Counted from the first letter of the stretch, positions 24,513 through 35,213 are shown. The stretch: 64,000 nucleotides of DNA from Trema orientale (GCA_002914845.1 JXTC01000283.1:356969-420968); one strand, 5' to 3'. A program made the numbers and translations. Notes: generated by a model from the letters alone, not told the origin.

Positions 24513-25559
24513 ATGGCGGAGACCAGAAAGATCATCAGAAACTCAGTCTTCACTTTCCTCCAAAACTACCACCATTTCAGCTCAACTGCAGCTCTAATGG
24601 CGATCCCCTTCTCCGCCTCAGTCCTCCTCTCCCAAGCAATACTCCCCTCCTCCTCCTCCTCCTCCTCATCTTCTTCTTCTTCTTCTTCTCTGCTTTTCAC
24701 CATTTACAGTCGAATCCAAGCTCTCTTCGCCGCCGCCGGGTTCCCCGCGTCGTCGGAATTCTTCGCCATTCTGAACCAGAAGCTCGCCCAGACGATCTCC
24801 TCCTCGATCCTGACCCTCCCCTTCGCCATGACCTTCTTCCTCATCTCCAAATCGTACGTGATCGAGTCGCTCAGAAGCCCCAAATCGAAGCCCTCGCTCG
24901 GCTCCGTCTTCGCCAATTTCTCCCGGATCTTCTCCACCTACCTCTGGAACTCGGTCCTGATCCTCGCCGCCAACGCCACCGCCTTCGCCCTCCTCTTCCT
25001 CGCCTTCAATTCGCTCGACTCGTTCGGGCTCGGGTCGTCGAACTCGGTCCTCCTCCTCTCCGCCGCCGGGGCCGTCCTCTACTCGATCGTGCTCGCCAAC
25101 GCCCTGGTCGTCTGCAATTTGGGCCTGGTCTCGGCCGGGATGGAGAGGTCCGGCCATGGCGGAGGCGGCTATTTAGCGATTCTGAGAGCTTGCGTTCTGA
25201 TCAGGGGGAGGACCTCGACGGCTCTGTCTCTTGCTCTGCTTCTGAATCTGGCTATGGCCGCCATTGAAGCTCTGTTCCAGTACAGAATCGTGAGATCTCT
25301 CTCTTCTTCTTCTTCGAATTCGTCTGGTGTGGCTGTGGCCATGGAGGCCGTGTTGATATTCTACCTGTACTCGATTCTGGTGGTGCTCGATACGGTGGTG
25401 AATTGCGTGTTCTTCAAGACCTGTAAATCGATTGGGGAAGATGAAGTAGGAAGAAGAAGACTGTTCTATGGCGATGATGATGATGATGACGACGACGATG
25501 ATGAGAATGAGAATTATTACGTTTATGCCACTTTGAGGAAATTGGAACAACTTCCTTGA
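24513..25559 (+). CDS. uncharacterised plant multi-pass membrane protein, intronless
   Basis: The 348-residue frame begins at an ATG in strong context and ends at TGA. I see about six hydrophobic segments: residues 25-43, 93-112, 143-166, 178-202, 235-256 and 274-300. The N-terminus (RNSVFTFLQNYHHFSSTAAL then IPFSASVLLSQAIL) matches my memory of a plant-specific family of unknown-function transmembrane proteins. Special features are a Ser run at 46-59, a Gly patch at 215-219 and an acidic C-terminal run of ten Asp at 321-330 before a YYVYATLRKLEQL tail. The C-rich codon third positions over 24690-25240 contrast sharply with the AT-rich surroundings, and fade toward the 3' end. No catalytic motif is visible; transport or membrane organisation are only guesses. 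Long frames in other registers (24470-25267 on plus; 24666-25157 and 25173-25550 on minus) are shadows of its GC-rich coding sequence. Confidence 0.85.
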   Translation: MAETRKIIRNSVFTFLQNYHHFSSTAALMAIPFSASVLLSQAILPSSSSSSSSSSSSSSLLFTIYSRIQALFAAAGFPASSEFFAILNQKLAQTISSSILTLPFAMTFFLISKSYVIESLRSPKSKPSLGSVFANFSRIFSTYLWNSVLILAANATAFALLFLAFNSLDSFGLGSSNSVLLLSAAGAVLYSIVLANALVVCNLGLVSAGMERSGHGGGGYLAILRACVLIRGRTSTALSLALLLNLAMAAIEALFQYRIVRSLSSSSSNSSGVAVAMEAVLIFYLYSILVVLDTVVNCVFFKTCKSIGEDEVGRRRLFYGDDDDDDDDDDENENYYVYATLRKLEQLP

Positions 25560-25591
<32 letters not shown>

Positions 25592-26075
25592 CTTCCCTTT
25601 TCTTTCAAAACTTTCCCCGAAACCAAACACACAGTTTCATAATTTGTATGTATTACTACAACGTCAAATTGATTTTTTTTTCTTTCTTTTAAAAAAAAAA
25701 AAAAGAAAATTGCCTGGAAGAGTAGAAAGAATAGAGGCAAATTTTAGAGCACATGAAAAAGGATCTATTTTCAGGTGGAAAAAAAAAAAGAGAGAGAGAG
25801 AGAGAGAATTGTATACAAACACTTAANTTTTTTTTTTTTTTTTTTTTTTTTGGTTTTTATGTATTTAGAGCCAAAAGAAATGAAAAACCAAATGCCGGGA
25901 AGTTACATAACGGTTAAATGGACAATGCATGCAACTCAACTAATAAGTTCAGCGACTTAATTGTAAAAACTAAAGTAAAGGACTACGTCGTAGCAATTTA
26001 TATAATAAAGTTGTGACGTTTCTATGTACAAATTAAAATTATTATTTGGTCTTGTTGCCAAGCACTATATTCGTA
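25560..26075. other. 3' UTR and downstream spacer of the membrane-protein gene
   Basis: Starts with a long pyrimidine run after the stop codon (25560-25608), then poly-A (25690-25704), a GA microsatellite (25790-25806) and poly-T (25828-25851, preceded by an N at 25827). No gene follows. Confidence 0.6.
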
Positions 26076-26210
26076 ACCCACGAGCAATAGCTTAGCTCGT
26101 GTGGCAAAGGCTCTCTCATAAGAGTAAAAAGTGTGGGGTTTGATCCCAACTCTCCTCCCCTCCCCACTAATTTATAACCAAAGTATTAAAAAACGAGCAC
26201 TATACTCGTA
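26061..26210 (+). mobile_element. tRNA-derived SINE with 15-bp target-site duplication
   Basis: The body (26076-26195) begins with a tRNA-like head: an A-box-like TTAGCTCGTGTGGCAAAGGC and a B-box-like GGGTTTGATCCCAACTC some 35 bp later, followed by a C/T-rich part and an A-rich tail. It is flanked by AGCACTATATTCGTA (26061-26075) and AGCACTATACTCGTA (26196-26210), 14 of 15 identical. Together these are the hallmarks of a Pol III-transcribed SINE copied by a LINE. The short body suggests a truncated or compact family. Confidence 0.75.
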
Positions 26211-26586
26211 TTCATGGTTTTGGCAATCATATGGGCCAAGATTTGTAATATTCCGTGTTCTGATTTTTACTGGTTAGTAATCCAAGACAACATTGATTCC
26301 TATCATGTTCTGGGTTAGTCCTTTTGTTTTTTGATCATTTAGAAGGTTGTTGCGTAGAAAAAAACATGTTGTTGCGTAAAAAAAATATGTATATATATAT
26401 AATATTTTCATTCATAATAAAGGGAAAAAATAGATCGAAGTTCTCTAAAAAAAATAAAATACTATACCCCAAATTTCTTCGACCCAGATCTTCAAAAGAC
26501 TCTGCAACATAACGACTAACCCATTCACTAAAATAAAAAAAAAAAAAGAAAAGAAATCGGTGATGAAACCTGTGAGTACACAATTT
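26211..26586. other. intergenic, no gene seen
   Basis: AT-rich spacer with a TA run at about 26391-26402. The frames at 26324-26512 (+) and 26335-26583 (-) have no coding character. Confidence 0.45.
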
Positions 26587-26893
26587 GGTATTATGATAAA
26601 ATTATCAAATGTTAAATATGTGACAATATAATTTAATTATGACTTAATATCATCATTAATCCTTCTTAATAAAAAATTAATATGCAATTCTTTGAATATT
26701 TGTTGGACTATATTCTATTCTTTTTGGAAAAAATGTTACTCTATTGGGTCTTATCTCATTACCTAAACAAGGTTCTCATATTACCTAAGGAAATAACAAT
26801 GTTACATATCTTTTACTTTTTATATGGATGACTAGTTATCATTTATATTATGGGGCTATGCTATTTTACATTAATGGGATTATAGCATAGCCC
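26587..26893. repeat. dispersed repeat, copy 1 (partner 28164-28453, same orientation)
   Basis: Both copies share, in order, ATGATA-AATTATCAA, TAATATGCAATTCTTTGAATA, TCTTATCTCATTACCTAAA, AAGGAAATAACAATGTTACAT and GATGACTAGT, and both end in TAGCCC next to a TA run. Identity looks to be around 75-80 percent by eye. Copy 1 ends in a hairpin of GGGCTATGCTAT against ATAGCATAGCCC (26853-26893). It is probably one non-autonomous transposon family. Confidence 0.7.
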
Positions 26894-26909
26894 ATATATA
26901 TATATACAC

Positions 26910-27123
26910 GGGTTTGGTTTAAATGGTTACAACAATATTTATCCATGGATGGTTACAATGGTTTAGGCCGTTAGATCTAATATCCTACGGTGGTGATTAG
27001 TTTGGTGGTTGGCCAAAAAAATTTAATGCTATTTATTACCATAAAAAAAATTTAATGTTATCACTACTTTTTTTAGTATCCATTCATGGTCACAAAAAAA
27101 TTATAACCATTGAGAAGTCCTCC
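26910..27123. mobile_element. MULE-type MITE, 214 bp, exact 10-bp target-site duplication
   Basis: ATATATACAC occurs directly before (26900-26909) and directly after (27124-27133). The ends GGGTTTGGTTTAAATGGTTA and (reverse strand) GGAGGACTTCTCAATGGTTA form an imperfect terminal inverted repeat. Non-coding. It is the left member of a cluster of small elements. Confidence 0.7.
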
Positions 27124-27146
27124 ATATATACACATATATAAATATA

Positions 27147-27395
27147 GTTGCCAATCCAGTAGGTTTTTTTTTTTTTTTTAATCTATGCGTAGGTATTTTT
27201 TTTTTTTTAACCGTTGGATCATCATCTAATGGTAATCCAATGGCTATAATGAAGTGCATAAAAAGACGTACATCATTAATGTTATTTCTCTCTCTTACTT
27301 TTAATATAAAAAAATGTACAAAATTTTTTTTCATTGACCAAGATGATACCTATGTATAGGTAAAAAAAAAAAAAATACCTACTGGATTGTTGCCC
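27147..27395. mobile_element. MULE-type MITE, 249 bp, exact 10-bp target-site duplication (inverted partner at 28777)
   Basis: TATAAATATA lies on both sides (27137-27146 and 27396-27405). The ends GTTGCCAATCCAGTAGGT and (reverse strand) GGGCAACAATCCAGTAGGT form the inverted repeat, followed by AGGTATTTTT on both arms. The interior includes CCGTTGGATCATCATCTAATGG. A second, more decayed copy lies in the opposite orientation at 28777-28982. The minus-strand frame 27101-27334 is inside and is not a gene. Confidence 0.8.
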
Positions 27396-27405
27396 TATAA
27401 ATATA

Positions 27406-28163
27406 TAGGTCGAGGATACATCCCCTCATAGTTAGTTTTGGGGACTAATCACTCACTGTCAATCTCACCGTTAAAGCTAGCTGACAATGGAAAAGTATGA
27501 GTTGACTTTCATTCAACAGTTGCAAACAGTGCAAGGGTAAAGGTAGGCCAAAAATTGCAACTAGCTGAGGCATTTTTTTTTTTTCTTTTGGGATCGTTGA
27601 GGAGGTTGCTGTATAAAAAAATATAATATTTTTTTTATTGTATGAATTCTAATATAGAGTTTGTTATAATAATAGACGACTAATAATGTACTAATAATAC
27701 TATATTTGTTTTTACATATACATTATATGATGTATATGGAATTAGTGAAATGAGATTCGTTCTTTTATTTCATGAAAATATTATCTATATATTTAATATA
27801 TGCAAGTTTTCAAAATTCACAATATAATTCACAAAGTTTCAAACCCATTACTAGTAGAAAAATTTTAATTTTCCATGCAAAAGTAACACAATATTACAAA
27901 ATGCTATAATAGTTTTTTTTTTTTCTATTTTTATTCTCCTTGTATCAATAATTTGGTATTTAAATATTTAATCTCTTGTATGTGAATAGTTGGCTATATT
28001 TTTCAGTAGTATTGAATGTCGGCAATAGCAAAAGAAAGCTATCTTTATTTTTTGTCAACATAAAATTAAATATCTAAAAGTATATTTGAGATTTCATTTT
28101 TTTAGTTGGCCAGAAATAGTTAAGCGGTCATCAATAGTTATAAATATGCTATTATAATCATGT
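27406..28163. other. intergenic, no gene seen
   Basis: Spacer between MITEs, AT-rich, with poly-T at about 27573-27584 and 27914-27924. A slightly GC-richer part at 27400-27560 is not recognisable. Confidence 0.45.
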
Positions 28164-28453
28164 GGTAATATGATAGAATTATCAAGTGGTAAATATATAG
28201 TGACATAATTTAATTATTAGTTAACATGATTATTACTCCTTCCTAAAAAAAATTAATATGTAATTCTTTGAATAATTGTTGGGCTATATTGCATTCTTTT
28301 CCAAAAAAAATATTAACTTATTGGATCTTATCTTGTTACCTAAATAAAATTCTCCTATTACTTAAGGAAATAACAATGTTACATCTTGTACTTTGTACGT
28401 GGGTGACTAGTCACCAAATTTTACAGTGTAGATTATACACTATAATCTAGCCC
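28164..28453. repeat. dispersed repeat, copy 2 (partner 26587-26893)
   Basis: Same order of landmark words as copy 1, including AAGGAAATAACAATGTTACAT and GGTGACTAGTCACC, ending ATAATCTAGCCC next to a TATA run. The frame at 28268-28450 is contained in it and is not a gene. Confidence 0.7.
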
Positions 28454-28776
28454 TATATATATATATTACATTCTTCAACCGTACGTACCTAATTCATAAG
28501 GCAGACAGGAAATCAAGTATAAAACAAAGAAGAAATTTCAAACTACATATTATAATTTGAATTATGCGTGAGGCCAAGTTGATCCAGTTATAAGCTAGAA
28601 TATATTTAAGTGGTAAATAAATAAACCTTTGAAAGAGGACGAAAGATTCGGTTAGTTCAACTGAAAAAAGAATTTTTGTCTAAGATCGAATTTTGTTTGC
28701 ATCATGTGTTTAAGAAGAATATGAGCGAGAGAAAACTATCTCAACAGATACTAGTGTAGTTCACCAATATATATAT

Positions 28777-28982
28777 GGGCACCAATATTTTCTTTTATCT
28801 ATACATAGTTATCATTTTATCAAATAGAAATTTATCATGCACATTTTTTAATAATAAGTAAGAGAGAAATAATATTAATAATGCACGTCTTTTCATGTAC
28901 CTCATTATAGTCGTTGGATTATCATTAGATGATGAATACCTACACATAGATAGAAAAAAAAAATACCTATTAGATTGGCAAC
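28777..28982 (-). mobile_element. MULE-type MITE, 206 bp, inverted copy of the 27147 family
   Basis: Read on the minus strand it begins GTTGCCAATCTAATAGGTA and continues through CATCATCTAATGATAATCCAACG and the AAGAGAGAAATAA block found in the 27147 element. The left end reads GGGCACCAATAT. Flanks are TATATATAT on both sides, consistent with a 9-bp target site in TA-rich DNA but not decisive there. It is shorter and more diverged than its partner. Confidence 0.7.
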
Positions 28983-31900
28983 TTATATATATTTATATAA
29001 ATTTAGTATAATATATATAAATTTAGGATAAACCTAACTTGTTCTAGTTTTCAAATCACCTTATATATGTCTTAGTAATAGTTAAAATAAACTTGAGATA
29101 TAAATTTCATGCCAAAATCCTCTCTTGAATTTGAAATTTCTTTAAATGGAGATTGAGGTGAGAGTAAAGCGAAATTCCTAAAATACCAGTTTTTTGAGGT
29201 ACTAAAAAAAAAAAAAAAAACCATTTTTAAACTATACCCTAACGTACAATATGGATAATTATCATTCTATCCAAGTATTTACATTTGAAGTGCTAATGGA
29301 TGAGAAATCTAAAGAGATTTGAACTTAAAAGCACGTTTTACAAATTTGATTTTCTTGTTTCTAAAAAAGTTAAACTTAAAAGAACCAAAACCTTCTATCC
29401 TTTTTTTTCTTCTTCTTCTTATTTTTTCTTCTTTTTTTTTTTTGTTTTTTTTCCCCTTTTTTTAGGAAGTTATTGAGACTCTTGAACATAGTCAAAGATA
29501 ATTTGCAACTTCACATCTACTTCACCCATTTTGTCGTCAAGAGACGATTTTGTAAGAAATTTAAATACGATGGTTATTCTTTTTGTTTTTTTTTTTAAAC
29601 ATGGTTATTCTAACTATTACTACGTGTACAAAGGCCTCGTTATTTGCGATGCTAAATAAAAGTCAAAGAGTTTTATAATAGTATTAAAAGCAAAGTTATA
29701 AATTAATGTTATAGGCATATTTGATTCTGTGCATTACCTACAAATTTGTAGATGGGGGATCGATGACACAGGACTCATTCTATAGTATTCTTACTACAGT
29801 ATATGCCAATGCAATTAGATATCTTATCTTATTTTTCTACGGGAGAATACTAAATACATCCTCCGTATTTTAGCAAAACATAAGTTTCTATCTCGTGTTT
29901 TTAGAAATAAAAAATGTATCCTCTTAGTTGGTCAAATTAGTTCAAAATTATCCCTTCTCACAAATTTCCCTTGATTGGTGAAATTTTTAAATGTCCTTGG
30001 TCAAATAATCAAATTATCTATTAAACCTATGACCAAATAACTTTATTAAATACTTTCCCTTAAAAAAAAAAGGAACTTTACCGAATATTTAAATTATTCA
30101 TACAAAAATTATTAGATTTTCTTTTTTAAAAAAAGTTGGGTGTTTAGTTGTAGGATTAAGGAAGTAGCTAAATTGCCAACTAAGGCCTAGGATTCTTTTA
30201 GGCCAGTTAAATTCTAACGTATAAAAAAAGAATAGTTAAATTATCTAATTAATTTGAGTTAGGGTATTACTGTCATGTCATCACCAAATCTGACTCAAAA
30301 AAAATGATTTTGACCAAATTTGACAAACTAAGTGAATCTAATTTTGTACTTTAGAAAACACATGGTAAAAACTGGTATTTTATTATAACACAAGAGAGGT
30401 TATTGGTATTTTTCAAGGGCAGGGCCGGCTCAACAAATTCTGGGGCCTAAGGCGAACATTTAGAAAAAAATACTCTAAAATTAAATTGTACTTATAAGAA
30501 ATTTTTAGACGCNACGACTCGAATCCCAAACTAGTAAAATATAATATTTTTTAATAATATCACAAAATATAATTCACTATATATAAAGTAGTGAGACGAC
30601 ATAAGAGTGAAAATAAGAGTAGATTTACTCTTCATTAACTTTGACTAAAACTCGTGCATTTTATAAGAAATATAAAAGAATCTCTTTGGAATTTTTTATC
30701 AAAATACCTTGAAATTGAATTTCCTATCAAATTTATCCCCTCATGACATCTAACATTGGGGAACCGAAAAAAGTGACGAGATTACCGAATGTCGTGGTTA
30801 AAGGCTTTGGCCTCAAGTGGGTTTTGTATATCATGCAACTACTCCAAGGTTTTTTTTTTTTTTTTTTTTTTTCTTGGCAGGTTCAACGCAATCCGCCCTC
30901 CATATTTTTATGTTTTGGATAAAAAAAAAAGATAAAAAGTAAATAATAAAAGATGAAATGTTAGTCTAATTTCTATCTCATTCATATATGTTAAAAGTGA
31001 CTTTACTGTCATCTCTCTTTTTTCTCTCCCCACTCATATTCAAAATAGACCCATCTTTAAAATTTAAAATTAGAGCATTTTCTTAACACATATCCTTTAA
31101 AAGTTTCACATTCTAAAATTAGTCATGACTGAAAATTTTAAACAAAATTTTTTTCCCACCCTTTTTGAAAATCTATCATTCCTTTGTCTTCTTCTTCTTC
31201 AATCTTTTGCTTTGATCATCCCAATAATTAAGATATTTTGATAATTGTTTTTACGGTTCTTGAGAATTAGAGAAAGAGAGTTAGAATTCTTAAATTATTT
31301 TTAGGGTTTTTAAAAGCTAGAGATAGTTAGCCATCTTGAATTATTTTTTGTAGGGTTGTTGAAAATTATACAGAGGGAAAGTTGGTGTTCTTGAAATATT
31401 TTTAGAGTTTTTGAGAATTAGAGAAAGAGAATTACATTTCTTGAATTATTTTTTAGAGATTTTGAGAGAAAAACAATTAAAATTTTGAATTTGTAGTATA
31501 TTCAACTATTTCTATGTAAACTTCATTTAACTACAAGTATTTTCATTATTTAAGATTATTTTCTATGATTTTTTATGATTTATGTTCAAAGGGAGCGTGA
31601 AGAAAAAATAATCTAATTAAAATGGAATATTATAATTATTTAATATTATTTGTGCTTATTTTTGTCATTTTTTATGAGATTATTTTTGTTTTTTAGAAAT
31701 TAGTAATCGAGAGGTGAGAAGAGGGAAAAAAAAAAGTGTCCACTCATATATTAAACAATTATTTAATCTGGAATGTATATTGCATAGTCGAAAGTAAAAC
31801 TTGATGAATTTTAGTTCAATCACATTTGGCATTTATATATGGGTAAATTGCTTCTCTTGTTAATCAATAATTGGTGAATATTTTGTTCTCTTTTCACAAA

Positions 31901-32300
31901 GTTTAATTTATATTTTTATTATGATGGTGAATATGGATGAAAAGGTAGTCACAAAAATAGCTTGATGGTAACTGTGCTTCCTTCCAATGTAGAAGTTTTG
32001 AGTTTATAATTCCATTCCCCCAAATATTAAAAATATATATGGATGAAGATGAACAATTAAATGTCACTCCTATCATTGATATAGGGAATATATGTATATG
32101 ATATAAAAAATTATGATGATGAGTTAATGGATGGTTATTAAAAGGAAAAAAAAAAAAGACACAATTAACAGATCTTGCAACTTTTTTGACAAAGATTATT
32201 TATAGTAAACTATATGTTTTTTTAATGATTAGTATTGTTCAATTTAAAAAGACTTTATTATTATTATTATTTTTAAAATTTTAGGTGAACTTATTCTGTA
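28983..32300. other. intergenic with unclassified repeats
   Basis: No gene is supported. 30420-30530 contains GGGCCGGCTCAACAAATTC and TGGGGCCTAAGGCGAAC, a phrase seen in dispersed plant repeats, with an N at 30513; I could not find its ends. 30750-30890 is GC-richer with a 23-base poly-T. The tandem array at 31257-31490 is listed separately. A direct weak match links 32215-32290 with 33716-33765 (TATTGTT-AAAA-GACTTTATTA-AGGTGA). Confidence 0.45.
31257..31490. repeat. degenerate tandem array, units of about 60 bp
   Basis: The pattern TTGAGAATTAGAGAAAGAGAG-TTAGAATTCTTGAATTATTTTTAG recurs about four times with strong drift. It sits downstream of a pyrimidine-rich patch. There is no coding frame through it. 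Confidence 0.6.
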
Positions 32301-32781
32301 ATATGTACAATTTTTATTTTTTTTCAAATTTCAGATTTCATGTATTGTTTGGCAAAGGAAGAGTAGAAACATGGAGAGGAGAAGAGGAGAGACAAAATCA
32401 AGTGTTTGATAGGAATGATAGAGGAAGTGAGAGAATATGTGAAGGGGTTAGGTCTCCCTTTGCGCCTACTAAAATAAATCCCTCCTTTTTTGGATATATT
32501 GAATGAAAGAGTAAAAAAGGGGAAAAAAAAAAAAGAAAGAAAGAAAGAAAAATGGCTACAATGATAAATTTGCCATCAAAAAAATTATTCAAAAAATAAT
32601 ATGGGTAATATAGTAATTTTATAAATAAATACTCTAAAGTCTTCTATTCATTATCCTTCATACCAAACAGTTTAAGGAATTATCGTACTCTTTTTTTCCT
32701 TTCATATTTTTACCTCATTTATAACATCTTAATTCTTCCTATTTTCCTTCCCTCCAACAAATGTAGTGTAAATTATAGAAT
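32301..32781. other. intergenic, purine-rich patch
   Basis: The plus-strand frame at 32285-32506 and minus-strand frame at 32398-32592 reflect a purine-rich stretch (GAGGAGAAGAGGAGAG) and not a gene. Flanking phrases TTGTTTGGCAAAGG and CTTCATACCAAACAG hint at an old foldback element. Confidence 0.4.
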
Positions 32782-33683
32782 AATTAGTCATTTTTTGCTT
32801 TTGGTATGAACTTGCCTCCTTACTTTTGACTTTATACTTAATTGCCCCCTAAATAGCAAAATAGTTTCTCTTTTATCTCCTCATCCCTCTCTCACTTTTG
32901 ACTTTGTATTGAATTACCCCTTAAATGACAATATAGTTCATCTTTTGCCCTCTTACTTTTGACTTTATATTTAATTGCCCCTTAAATGACAATATAGTTT
33001 ATCTTTTGCCCTCTCACTTTTGACTTTGTACGTAATTGCCCTTTAAATGGCAAACATAATTCCTCAGTTACCCCCCAATACTAACATAGTTAGAAGACCG
33101 TTAATGAGTAAGGACCAAATAATCTTTCGTCACTAAAATAGTCAAATAAATGCCATTACACGTTTTTTTTTTTTTTTTGGTTACTATTTACAAATTACTA
33201 CTTTTATGGTTAAATAAATGAAGCAAGGTACTTTTTTTAAAAAAAATTAAATCAAAATAAAAATAAAAAAGAAAAGAAAAAGAGGCATAAAATAATAATT
33301 TTTATTTTTATTCATTGGTGGATGTCATGAAATATTTTAATAAGTAAATAATTATCCAAAATGAGCACGCACATCAAGTTCTGAGTATTAAAAAAAAAAA
33401 GGAATTCATTAACAGTATTCTAACATTGAAAAGACCATTCGGGTTTTACCTATTAACGGTCTTCTCATAGTGTTAGTATTAGGGGGGCAAAAAAAGAATG
33501 ATTTTATCATTTAGGGGGAAATTAGTACAAAGACAAAAGTGAAAGGATAAGAGAGGAGCGAGTTTGCCATTTAAGGGGCAATTAGTACAAAGTTAAAAGT
33601 GAGAGGCAAAAAATGAACCATTTTCCCATTTCAAAGGCAAAATCATACCAAAAATAAATGTGAGGGTGACAAAATGACTAATT
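32782..33683. mobile_element. foldback transposon with tandem-repeat arms, about 900 bp
   Basis: The left arm starts AATTAGTCATTTTTTGC and the right arm, on the reverse strand, AATTAGTCATTTTGTCACCC. Both arms are built of units of about 60-70 bp carrying CTTTTGACTTTGTA-TTAATTGCCCC-TTAAATG-CAA, four in the left arm and about three in the right. Inner borders also match (CTAACATAGTTAGAAGACCGTTAAT against CTAACACTATGAGAAGACCGTTAAT). The centre (about 33100-33440) is AT-rich and non-coding. Arms made of subrepeats are typical of plant foldback elements, often MULE-related. No clear target site was found. Confidence 0.7.
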
Positions 33684-33797
33684 GTTTTATATTATATATT
33701 TTTTTTAAAGATAAATATTGTTGAAAAAGTTAAAAGGACTTTATTACTTTTTTTTTTTTAGGTGATTCTTTTGTAAGTAGAATTTAATTTTTTTCTA

Positions 33798-34099
33798 GAT
33801 TTTAATTATAATTTCAGTCTAACAAGTCGGCCATCAATAAAACCACTTTGTAATTGGGTAATTACGGTTTAAGCTTTTCAAAAATTGTGAAAAATAAACT
33901 GCTCAACCCGCTCATAACTCGACTAACTTCACCCCTAGATTATTTACCCTTTTTTCTACAAGTATACAGTAACAATAACTTGTACAATTTTTGAAACGTC
34001 TTAGTAGCAAACTAGGAGCATAGGTACAATATTTTGAGTTCTTGACGCGCAAAAATTTATGCAGTTAAGTTTAAAGAGATCCAGGACATTGATGAGAGT
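33798..34099. repeat. direct repeat, copy 1 (partner 34577-34876)
   Basis: About 300 bp matching the partner in order: AGTCGGCC-ATCAATAAAACC, AATTGGGTAATTACGGTT, CAACCCGCTCATAACT, TACAATATTTTGAGTT, TTTATGCAGTT-AGTTTAAAGAGATCC and GACATTGATGAGAG. Identity is around 80 percent by eye. The two copies flank the MITE at 34174. Confidence 0.75.
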
Positions 34100-34173
34100 G
34101 AGACTTTCTTACTTTTTATTTTTTATTTTTTATTTTTTATTTTAGGCATCTTAAATTAAGTTCATTCTTTAAT

Positions 34174-34542
34174 GAGTAAACTAAAAAAAAATATCATAAT
34201 GTTTGGTTGTTCCGCAATTTAAATCTTGAGGTTTAGACTCTATAAAATAGTATCCTGAAATTAAAGTATTTTTGAAAATTAATACACTGAGTTGACTTTT
34301 TGAATAACTTTAACTGATAAAAAAATAATAATATTCTCAAAATTAAGGAGAATAATAAAGATTAATCCAGTTTTGATAGAGGATATTATTGCTGTTTGAT
34401 TACTAAAATTAATTTAAAAGTTAGTCCATGATATTAATTTTCTTAAATTCTTAATCTCTGAATATTATTTTATAGATTCCAAACTCCAGAGTTTGAATTA
34501 CAGAATAATCAAACTTCATGATATTTTTCTTACGGTTCACTC
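34174..34542. mobile_element. MULE-type foldback MITE, 369 bp (copy 2 of the 2741 family)
   Basis: Same orientation and nearly the same length as the 2741-3107 element, sharing TTAATACACTGAGTTGACTT, CTCAAAATTAAGGA and CAAACTTCATGATATTTTT. Left end GAGTAAACT pairs with reverse-strand GAGTGAACC. The flanks TTCTTTAAT and TATTTTAAT match at 7 of 9 positions, so the target site has drifted and this copy is probably older than the one at 2741. Confidence 0.75.
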
Positions 34543-34576
34543 TATTTTAATAATTATAATTTTTCTTTTTCTCTTA

Positions 34577-34876
34577 GATTTTAATTCTGACTTCAATCTT
34601 TCAAAGAAGTCGGCCCATCAATAAAACCGCCTTATAATTGGGCAATTACGGTTACTAAAATTGTAGAGAAAAAATAAATAAAATGTTCAACCCGCTCATA
34701 ACTGTTCACCCCAAGATTATTTTCTATTTTTCTGTAAGTAAAGAGTAACAGTAACTGTGTATAATTTTTGAAATGTCTAAGTAGCTAGTTAGGAGCCTAA
34801 CTACAATATTTTGAGTTTTCGATGCGCACAAAATTTATGCAGTTATGTTTAAAGAGATCCGTGACATTGATGAGAG
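34577..34876. repeat. direct repeat, copy 2 (partner 33798-34099)
   Basis: Shares the landmark phrases of copy 1, including GGGCAATTACGGTT, CAACCCGCTCATAACTG and TTTAAAGAGATCCGTGACATT. Spacing to copy 1 is about 780 bp; part of that is the inserted MITE at 34174-34542. Confidence 0.75.
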
Positions 34877-35213
34877 ACTCAGCTATAAATCATTCCCAAT
34901 AGAAAAATATTCCGAGCTTCGTTCATTTCCTTTTCCTTTATGCGGTGATGGTCCTCATTTAATTATCAAGAAGAAACACAGAGACTCGTAAATGATCTAT
35001 CATCCTATGACCATAGGGTCTTCACTTACCAGCTTAAACTACTTTATATCAAAGTACAAATAACATCAATTCATTTACTATATTTACATGGCAATGAAAT
35101 TTTCCAAAAGCCACACCCACAGCTTCCTTCTTCTTTTTCTATTATTTCTCTTCTCACGCAATCAATCCAAAATTTTCAAAAAAAAAATTTAACGAAAAAA
35201 TAATGTTTTAGAT
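34877..35213. other. spacer, no gene seen
   Basis: A slightly less AT-rich stretch with no coding frame. The last eight bases (TTTTAGAT, 35206-35213) are the left target copy of the hAT-type element. Confidence 0.5.

Noticed and set aside
24666-25157. Minus-strand frame of 163 codons
   Set aside because: Antisense shadow of the same gene with Glu/Gly/Arg bias and no motif.
24470-25267. Plus-strand frame of 265 codons overlapping the membrane-protein gene
   Set aside because: Begins at TTG, not ATG, and reads Arg/Pro/Leu-rich, as expected of a shifted register in GC-rich coding DNA.
28560-28700. Possible third SINE (TTAGTTCAACTGAAAAAAG and AGATCGAATTTTG)
   Set aside because: Box-like phrases only; no target duplication or tail found.
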